This document shows positions 17,930 to 25,764 of a DNA stretch of 48,301 nt, piece by piece (within the stretch, counting starts at the first letter, position 1; each line of letters begins with the position of its first letter). Below the pieces are notes generated by a model, which saw nothing but the letters and a program-made list of their open reading frames with translations, had not been told where the DNA came from and did not search any database. The stretch lies in NCBI RefSeq assembly GCF_001280595.1, contig NZ_LITU01000060.1, forward strand, positions 93,098-141,398. Reading direction: 5' to 3'. A program made the translations under genes and the position numbers. This DNA is from Paenibacillus xylanivorans (GTDB taxonomy: Bacteria > Bacillota > Bacilli > Paenibacillales > Paenibacillaceae).

Positions 17930-18861
17930 GTACAGGCACAGATCAGCGTGAAGTGCTACTGGACGTGCGTGGATTGAAAAAGTATTTTCCCGTACGTGGG
18001 GCTGGCAAAGGCAAAGACGTCGTGAAAGCCGTGGATAACGTCAGTTTTCATATTCACAAAGGAGAGACATTTGGACTGGTCGGTGAATCTGGCTGCGGCA
18101 AATCAACGACTGGACGCAGTATTGTGAGACTTTATGATGTGACGGACGGAAGCATTATGTTTGGCGGGCATGACGTAGCCAAGATGAGTGAACGCCAGTT
18201 GAAGCCGTTTCGCAAACGAATGCAGACGATTTTTCAGGACCCCTATTCTTCACTGAATCCGGGCATGAATGTCCTGCAGATCATTAGCGAACCCATGGAA
18301 ATTCATAATTATGCTTCCAAGGCAGAGATAAAGGGGAGAGCGCTTGATCTGATGAACCGTGTTGGCCTGAAGCCGGAGCATGCGGAGCGTTATCCGCACG
18401 AGTTCAGTGGCGGGCAGCGGCAGCGGATCAGCATTGCCCGTGCATTGTCGGTGAACCCGGAGTTCATTATGTGTGATGAGCCGTTGTCCGCCCTGGATGT
18501 GTCCGTACAGGCACAGGTGGTCAATATGCTTGAAGATTTGCAGGAAGAGATGGGACTGACCTATTTGTTCATTGCCCATGATCTGTCGATGGTCCGGCAC
18601 ATCTCGAATCGAATCGGTGTGATGTATCGCGGCAAACTGGTTGAAGTTGCTCCAACGGAAGAGCTGTATCGTAATCCGGTACATCCGTACACCCAGGCAT
18701 TGCTGGCTGCAATTCCTGTACCTGATCCAAGTGTTCGGAACGTGATGCCACCGATCTATAGTGGGGATACTGATCCTTCCGCTCGGGGACGGGATGAAGA
18801 GCCGGAGTGGATGGAGGTTTCGCCAGGACACTTTGTATCCGGCTATCGGGACAGGATATAA
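17926..18861 (+). CDS. Peptide ABC transporter ATPase, DppF/OppF type
   Basis: A 311-aa second nucleotide-binding subunit. Visible: LKKYFPVRG near the N-terminus, Walker A GESGCGKST near 49-57, FQDPYSSLNPGM Q-loop, signature FSGGQRQRISIARAL, Walker B IMCDEPLSALDVS and the H-loop FIAHDLSMV. Unlike its partner it lacks the C-terminal cysteine group and ends in an acidic tail. ATG 17926 overlaps the stop of the preceding gene and follows AGAGGAGG. A longer frame back to 17851 lies entirely inside the upstream gene and is rejected. Confidence 0.92.
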   Translation: MSTGTDQREVLLDVRGLKKYFPVRGAGKGKDVVKAVDNVSFHIHKGETFGLVGESGCGKSTTGRSIVRLYDVTDGSIMFGGHDVAKMSERQLKPFRKRMQTIFQDPYSSLNPGMNVLQIISEPMEIHNYASKAEIKGRALDLMNRVGLKPEHAERYPHEFSGGQRQRISIARALSVNPEFIMCDEPLSALDVSVQAQVVNMLEDLQEEMGLTYLFIAHDLSMVRHISNRIGVMYRGKLVEVAPTEELYRNPVHPYTQALLAAIPVPDPSVRNVMPPIYSGDTDPSARGRDEEPEWMEVSPGHFVSGYRDRI

Positions 18862-18917
18862 TGGATTAGGAATATCCATGGAATAATGATATATGTTGAC
18901 AGGAAGGTGTGAGTTGG

Positions 18918-19364
18918 ATGAGTGCTGAGTTTAAATTGTCCCAAAATACAGCTATTCGGCTGGAACAAGCCCGTAGCAAAGGCATATCGGATGCAGCTTT
19001 GTTGGAAGCGATACAGGCCAAAGATGTTGGCGCTTTGGATGATGTGTCTGAGGAGCACTACAGATATGATGATTTTTTCTCCTATGCGGACGAGCATGGC
19101 GAGAATCTGGAGGGTGCGGTTAAAGACGGCTACCGGATTACCTTTAATACTCGGGGTGGCCTGGGGATTTACTTGGAGAAAGCCTTCGGATTACAGGCGG
19201 AGAAAGACTTCACTGTCGGTGAAGGCATTGTAACCGGATTGAAATTGCAACCGGAGCAGGCAGAGGTGCTTTCAAAACGCCTTGCGTCGAATTGGGTCAT
19301 TACCGAATCAAAGGAAGTGCCTGAGGGTCAGGAATTGACGTTGAAGCTGCGGGCTTTGATCTAG
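18918..19364 (+). CDS. Hypothetical protein, 148 aa
   Basis: I do not recognise this protein. It is soluble and acidic with no signal peptide or membrane segment. The N-terminal half looks helical (AIRLEQARSKGISDAALLEAIQA), the middle is rich in Asp, Glu and Tyr (EEHYRYDDFFSYADEHGENL), and the C-terminal half has strand-like repeats (GYRITFNTRGGLGIYLEKAFGL). AGGAAGG sits 10 bases before ATG 18918; a GTG at 18909 is too close to that site. It lies 56 bp after the peptide ABC operon, without an intervening T-run terminator, and is closed by a strong terminator. It may therefore be its last gene or have its own promoter. Confidence 0.75.
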   Translation: MSAEFKLSQNTAIRLEQARSKGISDAALLEAIQAKDVGALDDVSEEHYRYDDFFSYADEHGENLEGAVKDGYRITFNTRGGLGIYLEKAFGLQAEKDFTVGEGIVTGLKLQPEQAEVLSKRLASNWVITESKEVPEGQELTLKLRALI

Positions 19365-19417
19365 CTGATAGCGAAACAAAGGATATGAAGTTGGACTGCT
19401 AAATGTCAGACAACAGA

Positions 19418-19465
19418 GACTGTCCCGTTTGCAGTGAATAACTGCGGCGGGATGGTCTTTTTTTT
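19418..19465 (+). terminator. Intrinsic terminator after the 148-aa gene
   Basis: GACTGTCCCG pairs with CGGGATGGTC, with an inner GCAGT/ACTGC stem, followed by a run of eight T. Confidence 0.9.
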
Positions 19466-19564
19466 GCAAAAACAGAGGTGGGAGATTACAATCTACATAT
19501 CATTATTCGGATGGAATATGAATTTGGGATGCATTGCTTCCGGGATAGAGAGGGGACTTTCATA

Positions 19565-20344
19565 ATGAATCAGCTAACATTTCTGGGAACCGGGGATGCA
19601 ATGGGTGTTCCGCGAGTGTATTGTGATTGTGACATCTGCACAGAAGCACGGCTTACGGGAATCAACCGCCGCAAACGTTCTGCTGTTTTGATCCATGGAG
19701 ATGGCGAGGACGAACCTTTTATGATTGACTGCGGACCGGATTGGAGATCACAGATGGAAGTTCAGGGGATGCGGATGGTGCAGACGCTGCTGATCACTCA
19801 TGCGCATTTTGATCATATTGGAGGCTTGCCCGAATGGGCAGATGCCTGCCGCTGGTTGGGTGTGAAAGGGAAGTTGTATGCACCACGGGAAGTGATTGCG
19901 ACCATTCAAAGTCAATTTCCATGGCTCGTTCGTCATATGGATTTTCTGGAAACGGATGCGGATATCGAGCTCGGTGGATGGAAGGTGCGCTCCTGGAAAG
20001 TTTGCCACGGTCATAATGGGTATTCGTATGCGTATCGACTGGAACGTGAAGGATACACCTGGGCATATTGCTCGGATGCCATTGATTTGAAGGCTTCGGA
20101 GAAGCAGCCATTGTACGGGTTGGATCTGTTGGTCCTTGGAACGAGCTTTGTTCATGAGCTTGCGGAATTCTCCACACGCTCCGTGTACGATATGGTTGAG
20201 GCACAGGAGCTGTTGCAGGATTTGAAGCCGGATCAGACTTATTTTACACATATGTCTCACGACGTGGATATGCGCCAGAATTATGATCTGGATCAGGGGA
20301 TTACGCTGGCAGTTACTGGTCTGAAGGTGAAGTTGGGAGAATAG
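19565..20344 (+). CDS. PhnP-like metallo-beta-lactamase-fold phosphodiesterase
   Basis: A 259-aa MBL-fold hydrolase. FLGTGDAMGVPRVYCDCDIC at the N-terminus gives Cys 20, 22 and 25, the structural zinc triad typical of PhnP (cyclic ribose phosphodiesterase). The catalytic metal motif is THAHFDHIGG (His79, His81, Asp83, His84), followed by CHGHNGYSYAYR, YCSDAIDL and a C-terminal THMSHDVDM. The family acts on phosphodiester substrates, but no phosphonate (phn) genes lie nearby, so the physiological substrate is open. ATG 19565 follows AGAGAGGGG by 9 bases; an upstream extension to 19478 has no ribosome site. Confidence 0.85.
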   Translation: MNQLTFLGTGDAMGVPRVYCDCDICTEARLTGINRRKRSAVLIHGDGEDEPFMIDCGPDWRSQMEVQGMRMVQTLLITHAHFDHIGGLPEWADACRWLGVKGKLYAPREVIATIQSQFPWLVRHMDFLETDADIELGGWKVRSWKVCHGHNGYSYAYRLEREGYTWAYCSDAIDLKASEKQPLYGLDLLVLGTSFVHELAEFSTRSVYDMVEAQELLQDLKPDQTYFTHMSHDVDMRQNYDLDQGITLAVTGLKVKLGE

Positions 20345-20478
20345 GACAGCCATCCTGAAAATAAATTCAGAAGAGCGTATCCTTTGCCGGAGGTTCTTCG
20401 TTTACATAGTGTAAGGCAAATACAGGCAAGTGAATTGAAGCAAGATCAATCAGGAACCAACAAAGGGGGGCCCCAAAC

Positions 20479-21342
20479 ATGGCCTTTGTGAAGTCCGTGG
20501 ATTGCAGAATCAACAGACCACATGATGATAAACCGATTGAATCATATAGCCAATCCGGTACTCCAACCGGATATACGTTAGAGCAAACGATTGAAGCTGC
20601 GCTTCCGAACCTGCTAGGCTCATTGTATGCTTATTGCATGTCATTGACAGGTTCGGTCTGGGAGACGGAGGATCTGGTTCAGGATACATGTGTTAAAGCA
20701 TTAACCTTTTCATCTACCCGAAGAACGGGAATGACAGAGGATATGAACTGGGAAGCCTATCTCATCCGTGTTGCACGCAACACCTGGATTGACGCCATAC
20801 GGAAGCGTGAGAACTTGGCAAGCAAATTGGAAAGCATGAAGCCATTTATGCAAGAATTTGAGGAAGAAGAGCGATTCGAGGAAGTTGAGTCCGCTGTTCA
20901 GATCCTTGTCGATGAACTGCCACCGTGGCAGCGAGCAATATATATGTTACGTGATTTAATGGGATACACGACGGTAGAGACTGCTGAACTGTTGGACACG
21001 ACGGAAGGGGCGGTCAAAGCCGCGCTGAGTCGTGCCCGTTCTGCCCTGGCCAGAGTGAGGCTCAACCTGAAAGAAACGGATGCTGATCAGACGAATCAAT
21101 TGGAAGAACATCAACAAAACCGGGAGGAATTGCGCAGTTATTTACTCGCGTTCCGAAGCGGTGATACAGCCCGGTTAATTGATCTATGTCTGAATCAGAC
21201 GGATGATCTGATGGCTGTGGCGGGAACGATTTTGCAGCAGACTCTGCCGTCTCAATCAGTGCAGCCGCTGATGTACAGTTATTCGAGCTCCGGTACGAAT
21301 TCCATGTATGGAGGAGGATATACGGTCAGCATGGTTGCGTAA
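20479..21342 (+). CDS. ECF-type RNA polymerase sigma factor with C-terminal extension
   Basis: A 287-aa sigma-70 family protein of the extracytoplasmic-function group. Region 2 spans about residues 35-110 (SLTGSVWETEDLVQDTCVKAL and AYLIRVARNTWIDAIRKR), and region 4 about 145-200 (LPPWQRAIYMLRDLMGYTTVETAELLDTTEGAVKAALSRAR is split across this span). Ordinary ECF factors end near 180-200 residues. Here about 80 more follow, beginning ELRSYLLAFRSGDTARLIDLC, which resembles the first helices of the SnoaL-like tails seen in some ECF groups. The tail ends in a Ser/Gly/Tyr-rich stretch. AAAGGGGGG precedes the ATG by 8 bases. No anti-sigma gene is adjacent; a clpP-like gene follows after 18 bp. Confidence 0.87.
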   Translation: MAFVKSVDCRINRPHDDKPIESYSQSGTPTGYTLEQTIEAALPNLLGSLYAYCMSLTGSVWETEDLVQDTCVKALTFSSTRRTGMTEDMNWEAYLIRVARNTWIDAIRKRENLASKLESMKPFMQEFEEEERFEEVESAVQILVDELPPWQRAIYMLRDLMGYTTVETAELLDTTEGAVKAALSRARSALARVRLNLKETDADQTNQLEEHQQNREELRSYLLAFRSGDTARLIDLCLNQTDDLMAVAGTILQQTLPSQSVQPLMYSYSSSGTNSMYGGGYTVSMVA

Positions 21343-21360
21343 ACCAGGGAGGCAAAATGT

Positions 21361-21942
21361 ATGAACGTGGTACCTTATGTTGTTGAACAGACAGCCCGCG
21401 GAGAGCGGAGCTATGATATTTATTCCCGTTTGCTGAAAGATCGAATTATTATGGTATCTGGGGAAATTGAGGATCAGATGGCCAACGCGATCGTGGCGCA
21501 GTTATTGTTTCTGACCGCAGAGGACCCGGAGAAGGATATCCAGATGTATATCAACAGTCCTGGTGGTTCCGTGACCGCCGGTTTCTCCATCTATGACACA
21601 ATGCAATTCGTGAAGCCGGACATTTCCACGATCTGCACAGGTATGGCGGCCAGCTTCGGTACGATCCTGCTAGTTGGTGGAACAAAGGGAAAACGGCTGG
21701 CGTTGCCGAACAGTGAGATCATGATTCACCAGCCGCTTGGCGGAACCCGGGGGCAGGCATCGGATATGCTGATTCACGCCAACCGAATTATCCAGCACCG
21801 TCAGCGTCTCAACAAGCTGCTTGCCGATCATACAGGACAGCCGATGGAGCGGATCGAAAAGGATACGGACCGAGATTACTTCCTGACTGCGGCAGAAGCT
21901 GTTGAGTATGGACTGGTGGATAAGGTCATATCCAGTTCGTAA
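21361..21942 (+). CDS. clpP: ClpP-family serine protease subunit (paralogue)
   Basis: A 193-aa proteolytic subunit that assembles with Clp/Hsp100 ATPases. The catalytic triad is intact: Ser98 in GMAASFG, His123 in MIHQPLGG and Asp172 in DTDRDYF. Length, the oxyanion-loop PGGSVTAG (about 67-74) and the handle region are ordinary. Phe99 replaces the Met that usually follows the catalytic Ser in housekeeping ClpP, and the N-terminus is short and divergent. This suggests a second, specialised ClpP. It follows the ECF sigma gene by 18 bp with its own GGGAGG site, so the pair is probably one operon and a regulatory link is plausible. A terminator follows. Confidence 0.9.
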   Translation: MNVVPYVVEQTARGERSYDIYSRLLKDRIIMVSGEIEDQMANAIVAQLLFLTAEDPEKDIQMYINSPGGSVTAGFSIYDTMQFVKPDISTICTGMAASFGTILLVGGTKGKRLALPNSEIMIHQPLGGTRGQASDMLIHANRIIQHRQRLNKLLADHTGQPMERIEKDTDRDYFLTAAEAVEYGLVDKVISSS

Positions 21943-22008
21943 GAAAAAAAGTAACAATACGGCCAAGAAACACGACTAAAGAAAAACAAGAAAAATGAAC
22001 AGCAAAGT

Positions 22009-22043
22009 AGTCCGAAAGGTCATTCGACTTTTCGGGCTTTTTT
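22009..22043 (+). terminator. Intrinsic terminator after clpP
   Basis: AGTCCGAAAGG pairs with CTTTTCGGGCT around an 8-nt loop, followed by TTTTTTGTC. Confidence 0.85.
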
Positions 22044-22078
22044 TGTCTTGTCTGTATTGGAAAAAAATTGAATGATTA

Positions 22079-22129
22079 TTGACTAAACCCATGTATAGTG
22101 TGTATATTATATATGCACACTATACATGG
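22079..22129 (+). promoter_or_regulatory. Promoter and perfect inverted-repeat operator of the GntR/ABC operon
   Basis: TTGACT (22079-22084), an 18-bp spacer and TATATT (22103-22108) form a strong promoter. CCATGTATAGTGTG (22089-22102) and CACACTATACATGG (22116-22129) are perfect 14-bp inverted arms that overlap the spacer and flank the -10. A repressor bound here would block transcription; the GntR product encoded next is the obvious candidate (autoregulation). Confidence 0.8.
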
Positions 22130-22168
22130 TTTGGATTTGGATTGTTGAAACCAGTGAGGTGAGAGAAC

Positions 22169-22549
22169 ATTAAAATACTAATATCCAACGCATCGAGCGA
22201 TCCGATCTACATGCAAATCCTGACCCAGATTAGACAGAGCATTTTAAGCGGGGAGTTGGTTGCGGGAGAGAGTCTTCCCTCCATAAGGCAACTTGCGAAG
22301 GATCTGCAGGTTAGTGTAATTACAACCAAACGTGTCTATGAAGAGCTGGAGAAAGAGAAACTGATTGATTCTGTCGTTGGCAAAGGCTGTTTTGTCTCCG
22401 GGGCCAATCAGGAGTTTATTCGGGAACAGCGACTGAAACGAATCGAAGAGAAAATGCTTGATATCCTTCGTGAGGGCAAGGAAGTGGGCATGAGTGCACA
22501 AGATGTAATCAAGCATTTTACGCTGTTAGTGGAGGAGGAACACATATGA
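22169..22549 (+). CDS. YtrA-type GntR-family transcriptional regulator, apparent ATT start
   Basis: A 126-aa short GntR regulator of the YtrA group: an N-terminal winged helix (about residues 10-75, GESLPSIRQLAKDLQVSVIT then VGKGCFVSG) with only a short dimerising tail. The first ATG (22211) would remove 14 residues, including the conserved DPIY, and has no ribosome site. An in-frame TGA at 22160-22162 bounds the start. The only well-placed candidate between them is ATT at 22169, 6 bases after GAGGTGAG, giving (M)KILISNASSDPIY, which fits the family N-terminus as I know it. It overlaps the ABC ATPase gene by ATGA, and it probably represses its own operon through the inverted repeat at 22089-22129. 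Confidence 0.85.
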   Translation: MKILISNASSDPIYMQILTQIRQSILSGELVAGESLPSIRQLAKDLQVSVITTKRVYEELEKEKLIDSVVGKGCFVSGANQEFIREQRLKRIEEKMLDILREGKEVGMSAQDVIKHFTLLVEEEHI

Positions 22550-23415
22550 TGAATGCAATTGAATTGCGCAACTTATCGAAAACGTACCCCTTATTTAAGC
22601 TGGATCAGATAACTTTGGATGTAAAACAAGGATATATTACCGGACTTATCGGCCCGAACGGGGCGGGGAAAAGCACACTAATCAGCCTGATCACCGGATT
22701 GATCCGTCCTGACTCCGGGAGCATCAGAACATTGGGAAAAGAGATACCTGCTCAGGAAGTTAACGTTAAAGAGCGCATTGGAATTGTTTCAGATGAATGT
22801 TTCTATTACGAGCATCTTACGATACGTGAAATGAAAAGCATGATTGCTCCCTTTTATAAGAAATGGGATGAAAAGCAATTTAACAACTACCTGGAGCAAT
22901 TCGAATTGTCCCCCAAAAAGAAGATTGAAGAACTGTCCAAAGGCATGAAAATAAAATTTTCACTGGCTATCGCTTTATCCCACGATGCTGAGCTACTTAT
23001 CATGGATGAACCTACATCCGGGCTTGATCCTGTGTTTCGGAGAGAACTGCTTGACCTGCTTGCAGATATGATACAGGACGAAACTAGATCCATTATTTTC
23101 TCGACTCATATCACGACCGATTTGGAGCGTATAGCAGATTACATTACGTTCATAAATAAAGGAAGGATTGTTTTTAATGAAGCAAAGGATGATGTGCTTG
23201 AAAGGTACACTATAGTAAAGGGGGACATGAAGCTGCTTGATGCGGACACGCGAAGGCAATTCGTCGGAATCCGTGAGACAGCGGTTGGTTTTGAAGGCTT
23301 GGCAGATAACAGGGCGGAGGCAGAACGATTATTTGGTCATGATGCTCTTTTACAAAGACCCTCCCTCGAAGACCTTATCTATTTTACGGCCAAGGGGGAA
23401 CAGCAACATGCTTAA
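22546..23415 (+). CDS. ABC transporter ATP-binding protein (YtrB/EcsA-like)
   Basis: A 289-aa ATPase. Walker A is GPNGAGKST (36-44). The signature motif is the variant ELSKGMKIKFSLA, common in YtrB-type exporters, followed by Walker B LLIMDEPTSGLDPV and the H-loop STHITTDLERIADY. After about residue 215 comes a short C-terminal domain. The start overlaps the GntR stop (ATGA) with GGAGGAGG 7 bases upstream. It overlaps the permease gene by 8 bases. GntR-ATPase-permease trios of this type often respond to cell-wall-active compounds in Firmicutes. The substrate here is unknown. Confidence 0.9.
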   Translation: MMNAIELRNLSKTYPLFKLDQITLDVKQGYITGLIGPNGAGKSTLISLITGLIRPDSGSIRTLGKEIPAQEVNVKERIGIVSDECFYYEHLTIREMKSMIAPFYKKWDEKQFNNYLEQFELSPKKKIEELSKGMKIKFSLAIALSHDAELLIMDEPTSGLDPVFRRELLDLLADMIQDETRSIIFSTHITTDLERIADYITFINKGRIVFNEAKDDVLERYTIVKGDMKLLDADTRRQFVGIRETAVGFEGLADNRAEAERLFGHDALLQRPSLEDLIYFTAKGEQQHA

Positions 23416-24034
23416 CTTGCTTCGCAAAGATTATATCGCTTTGAAAAGCTCGCTATGGTCCATCATTTTTTATTTTGTTGTATTCAGTGTCGCATTTATC
23501 CCGACAGTGGAAATGTCGATGTATTTTGTAGGGATCTATACCGCTTTCGGTTCAATTATGCTTGCAACCATGATTGATATCAAAAACCATAATCATAAAT
23601 TTCTTGTCACGCTCCCGTTAAGCCGCAGAAACATTGTGCAAGCGAAGTATCTGTCTGCCGTTCTCTATACGCTTTTTGGAGTTTTCGCTTCGTCTGGCGC
23701 TCACTGGCTGGTTAACTTTCTTTTCCCCGAACTGAACAAGCCTGACTTATCGGTACTGGACATCCTGATTTCGATTGGAATGGTGCTTGTTTTAATTTCG
23801 ATCTATATGCCTCTTTTTTACGCACTTAGTAAAAAGGGAGCCGGAATCATTAATACGGTATTCATGTTCGTTCTTATTATTTTAGCGCAACCTGTTGCCT
23901 CGCTCATGAGTATGGCAGGAGAGAACGGAATGGGGCGTGCTTCGGTTTATGTTTTGGTTTCAGTTTGCATTCTTCTGTTGTTCATTGCCTCCTATTTTGT
24001 CACGGTCCGACTGTTTGCAAGGAAGGATTTATAG
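23408..24034 (+). CDS. ABC-2 type permease
   Basis: A 208-aa membrane protein with about six hydrophobic segments: FYFVVFSVAFIPTVEMSMYF, GIYTAFGSIMLATMI, YLSAVLYTLFGVFASSGA, ILISIGMVLVLISIYMPLF, INTVFMFVLIILAQPVASL and VYVLVSVCILLLFIASYF. The loop TLPLSRRNIVQAKYLSA is typical of ABC2_membrane_5 (DUF3169-like) permeases. The start at 23408 follows AAGGGGGAA by 8 bases and overlaps the ATPase end. A longer frame beginning at 23237 lies within the ATPase gene and is rejected. It is the membrane partner of the preceding ATPase. Confidence 0.88.
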   Translation: MLNLLRKDYIALKSSLWSIIFYFVVFSVAFIPTVEMSMYFVGIYTAFGSIMLATMIDIKNHNHKFLVTLPLSRRNIVQAKYLSAVLYTLFGVFASSGAHWLVNFLFPELNKPDLSVLDILISIGMVLVLISIYMPLFYALSKKGAGIINTVFMFVLIILAQPVASLMSMAGENGMGRASVYVLVSVCILLLFIASYFVTVRLFARKDL

Positions 24035-24113
24035 GATGAATGAATAAGGATTTTAATAAAAAATAAAAATATCAGCTTTCAGGTTAGTCTGCCAGTCGAG
24101 ATAGCAGCAGCTC

Positions 24114-24139
24114 AAAAAGTCGCCATATGGCGACTTTTT
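24114..24139. terminator. Symmetric bidirectional terminator
   Basis: AAAAAGTCGCCAT is followed directly by its exact complement ATGGCGACTTTTT, with A and T tails on both sides. It can serve both the ABC operon (plus) and the MocR gene (minus). Confidence 0.85.
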
Positions 24140-24222
24140 ATGTTTGCACAAGATGCATCATCCTCTCAACTTAACAGACAAGGCATACGTCAATCTGCAT
24201 TTGCAGAATTTGCAACGTGCCA

Positions 24223-25629
24223 TCACGTATTTTCAGCCAGCGCAATGAGTCTGCTCATCCCTTCCCGGATCTGCTGCTCGTGAGCATAAGAGAAGGAGAG
24301 ACGCAGCTTACGACTGGCGTCCGCATCGGAAGGGTCAAACACCGTTCCTGGCACAAAAGCAACGGAATGCTCCATGCATCGGTGAAGCAATCGCCCCGTG
24401 TCCACGCCTTCCGGAAGCTCTGCCCAGATGTTAAGTCCACCTTCGGGCCGGGTCCATGTCCAATCTGTTTGTTGAAGGCATTGTTCCATCACTTCCATCC
24501 GTAGCTGGAGGGCTGTACGTAGCTTGGACAGGTGCTGGTGCATTCGTGGGGACTGGAAATAACGGAGGAACAGCTTCTGGTTCAGCAGAGGTGATCCGTT
24601 ATCCGTCAGTGCCTTTACGGCCTGTAATCCCGGCATGAACCGGGGACGACACATAATGGCGGCAATCCGCAGACCCGGCACGACATATTTGCTATAGCTG
24701 CGAATATAGAGCGTATGCCCTGTTGTATCGTATGTGAAGATCGGCGCTGGAGGCTTTTCTTTGAAATAAATATCATAAGTGCTGTCGTCTTCCACCAGGA
24801 AACATCCATACTGTTCTGCCAGTTCAGGCAATTGTTTGCGTTGCTCGGTTGGAATGTTGATGCCCGTAGGATTCTGGAAGGTCGGCGTCATATAAAATAC
24901 TCTTGGTTTTTCCTGCTTCATAAGGCGTTCAATCTGTTCTAGATCGTAGCCGTCAGGATGAATATCGGTAAAAATCAACTTTGCACCCTGTTTGCGAAAA
25001 ATTTCCATCGCAGGCCCATACGTAGGCCTCTCCATGAGTACGCGGTCACCGGGTCTGACGAGACTTCGAGAGATGACATCGATGGCCTGCTGTGCACCGG
25101 AAGTAATCAGTACTTCATCGGCCGAGAGATAGAAACGTTCCCTTGTCGTCAGATGGCTTGCCAAGGCACTACGCAGCTCCAGATCTCCCTGAATTGTGGA
25201 GTATGTGCCAAGCAGACGGGGATATAGATCCAGTAAATCCCGCATCAGTTCGCCCCAATATCGGTTTGGTAGCAGGGCGGGATCGATCAATGATTTGGAA
25301 AATTGGAATTCCGCCTCAAGGGATTGTACGCGGGCAAGTGAATCCCAATGCAGCCAAGCCGACACTGCCGGGTCATCAGCCTGATCTGTCACAGGAGAAG
25401 GGTCAGCAGGACTGACATAATAACCGGACTTGTCCTTGACGTAAACATTTCCCCGTTCCTTTAATTCCTGGTAGGCCTTGAAAACGGTGAGGCGATGTAC
25501 GCCTAGCAGCTCGGACAGGCTCCGCACGGACGGCAGCTTCTCATGTTCTTTCCACTCTCCGGCTTCGATCCGTACAACCAGATAATGTACCACTTGCTCA
25601 TATAGTTTCAGGCTGTTATCTGTCATCAT
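24223..25629 (-). CDS. MocR/PdxR-type regulator (GntR winged helix fused to class I aminotransferase)
   Basis: A 468-aa chimeric regulator. The N-terminal winged helix covers about residues 8-72 (KLPSVRSLSELLGVHRLTVF). A linker follows, then a class I aminotransferase fold with NPTG (253-256) and the PLP lysine in YIRSYSKYVVPGLR (Lys314). Such proteins sense PLP or an amino compound and control a neighbouring gene. ATG 25629 is used here; a GTG 15 bases upstream, with AAAGGAG ahead of it, is an alternative start. It is divergent from an EamA exporter, with repeat elements in the intergenic DNA, so that exporter is the likely target. Confidence 0.9.
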   Translation of the reverse strand: MMTDNSLKLYEQVVHYLVVRIEAGEWKEHEKLPSVRSLSELLGVHRLTVFKAYQELKERGNVYVKDKSGYYVSPADPSPVTDQADDPAVSAWLHWDSLARVQSLEAEFQFSKSLIDPALLPNRYWGELMRDLLDLYPRLLGTYSTIQGDLELRSALASHLTTRERFYLSADEVLITSGAQQAIDVISRSLVRPGDRVLMERPTYGPAMEIFRKQGAKLIFTDIHPDGYDLEQIERLMKQEKPRVFYMTPTFQNPTGINIPTEQRKQLPELAEQYGCFLVEDDSTYDIYFKEKPPAPIFTYDTTGHTLYIRSYSKYVVPGLRIAAIMCRPRFMPGLQAVKALTDNGSPLLNQKLFLRYFQSPRMHQHLSKLRTALQLRMEVMEQCLQQTDWTWTRPEGGLNIWAELPEGVDTGRLLHRCMEHSVAFVPGTVFDPSDADASRKLRLSFSYAHEQQIREGMSRLIALAENT

Positions 25630-25693
25630 AATGGCTTTGCCCACCCCGCTCACGCTCCTTTTGAACTCCATTGTAACAGCAAACAAGGACTAA

Positions 25694-25747
25694 CTGTTCT
25701 GTTTTATTCATTCTGTTCTGTATACAGTGCTATATGATGGAGAACAG
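25694..25747. promoter_or_regulatory. Operator-like repeats between the MocR and EamA genes
   Basis: CTGTTCTGT occurs twice as a direct repeat (25694-25702 and 25713-25721, 19 bp apart). An inverted copy of the core, GAACAG, lies at 25742-25747. A candidate -10 TATGAT (25733-25738) for the EamA gene lies between the last two. Direct repeats plus an inverted half-site fit the binding mode described for MocR-family regulators such as PdxR and GabR. Confidence 0.65.
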
Positions 25748-25764
25748 ATGAAGGAGGGGCTAGC

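Noticed and set aside
23237..23407. N-terminal extension of the ABC-2 permease frame inside the ATPase gene
   Set aside because: The sequence is low-quality and out of frame within the ATPase. A good ribosome site and family-like N-terminus begin at 23408.
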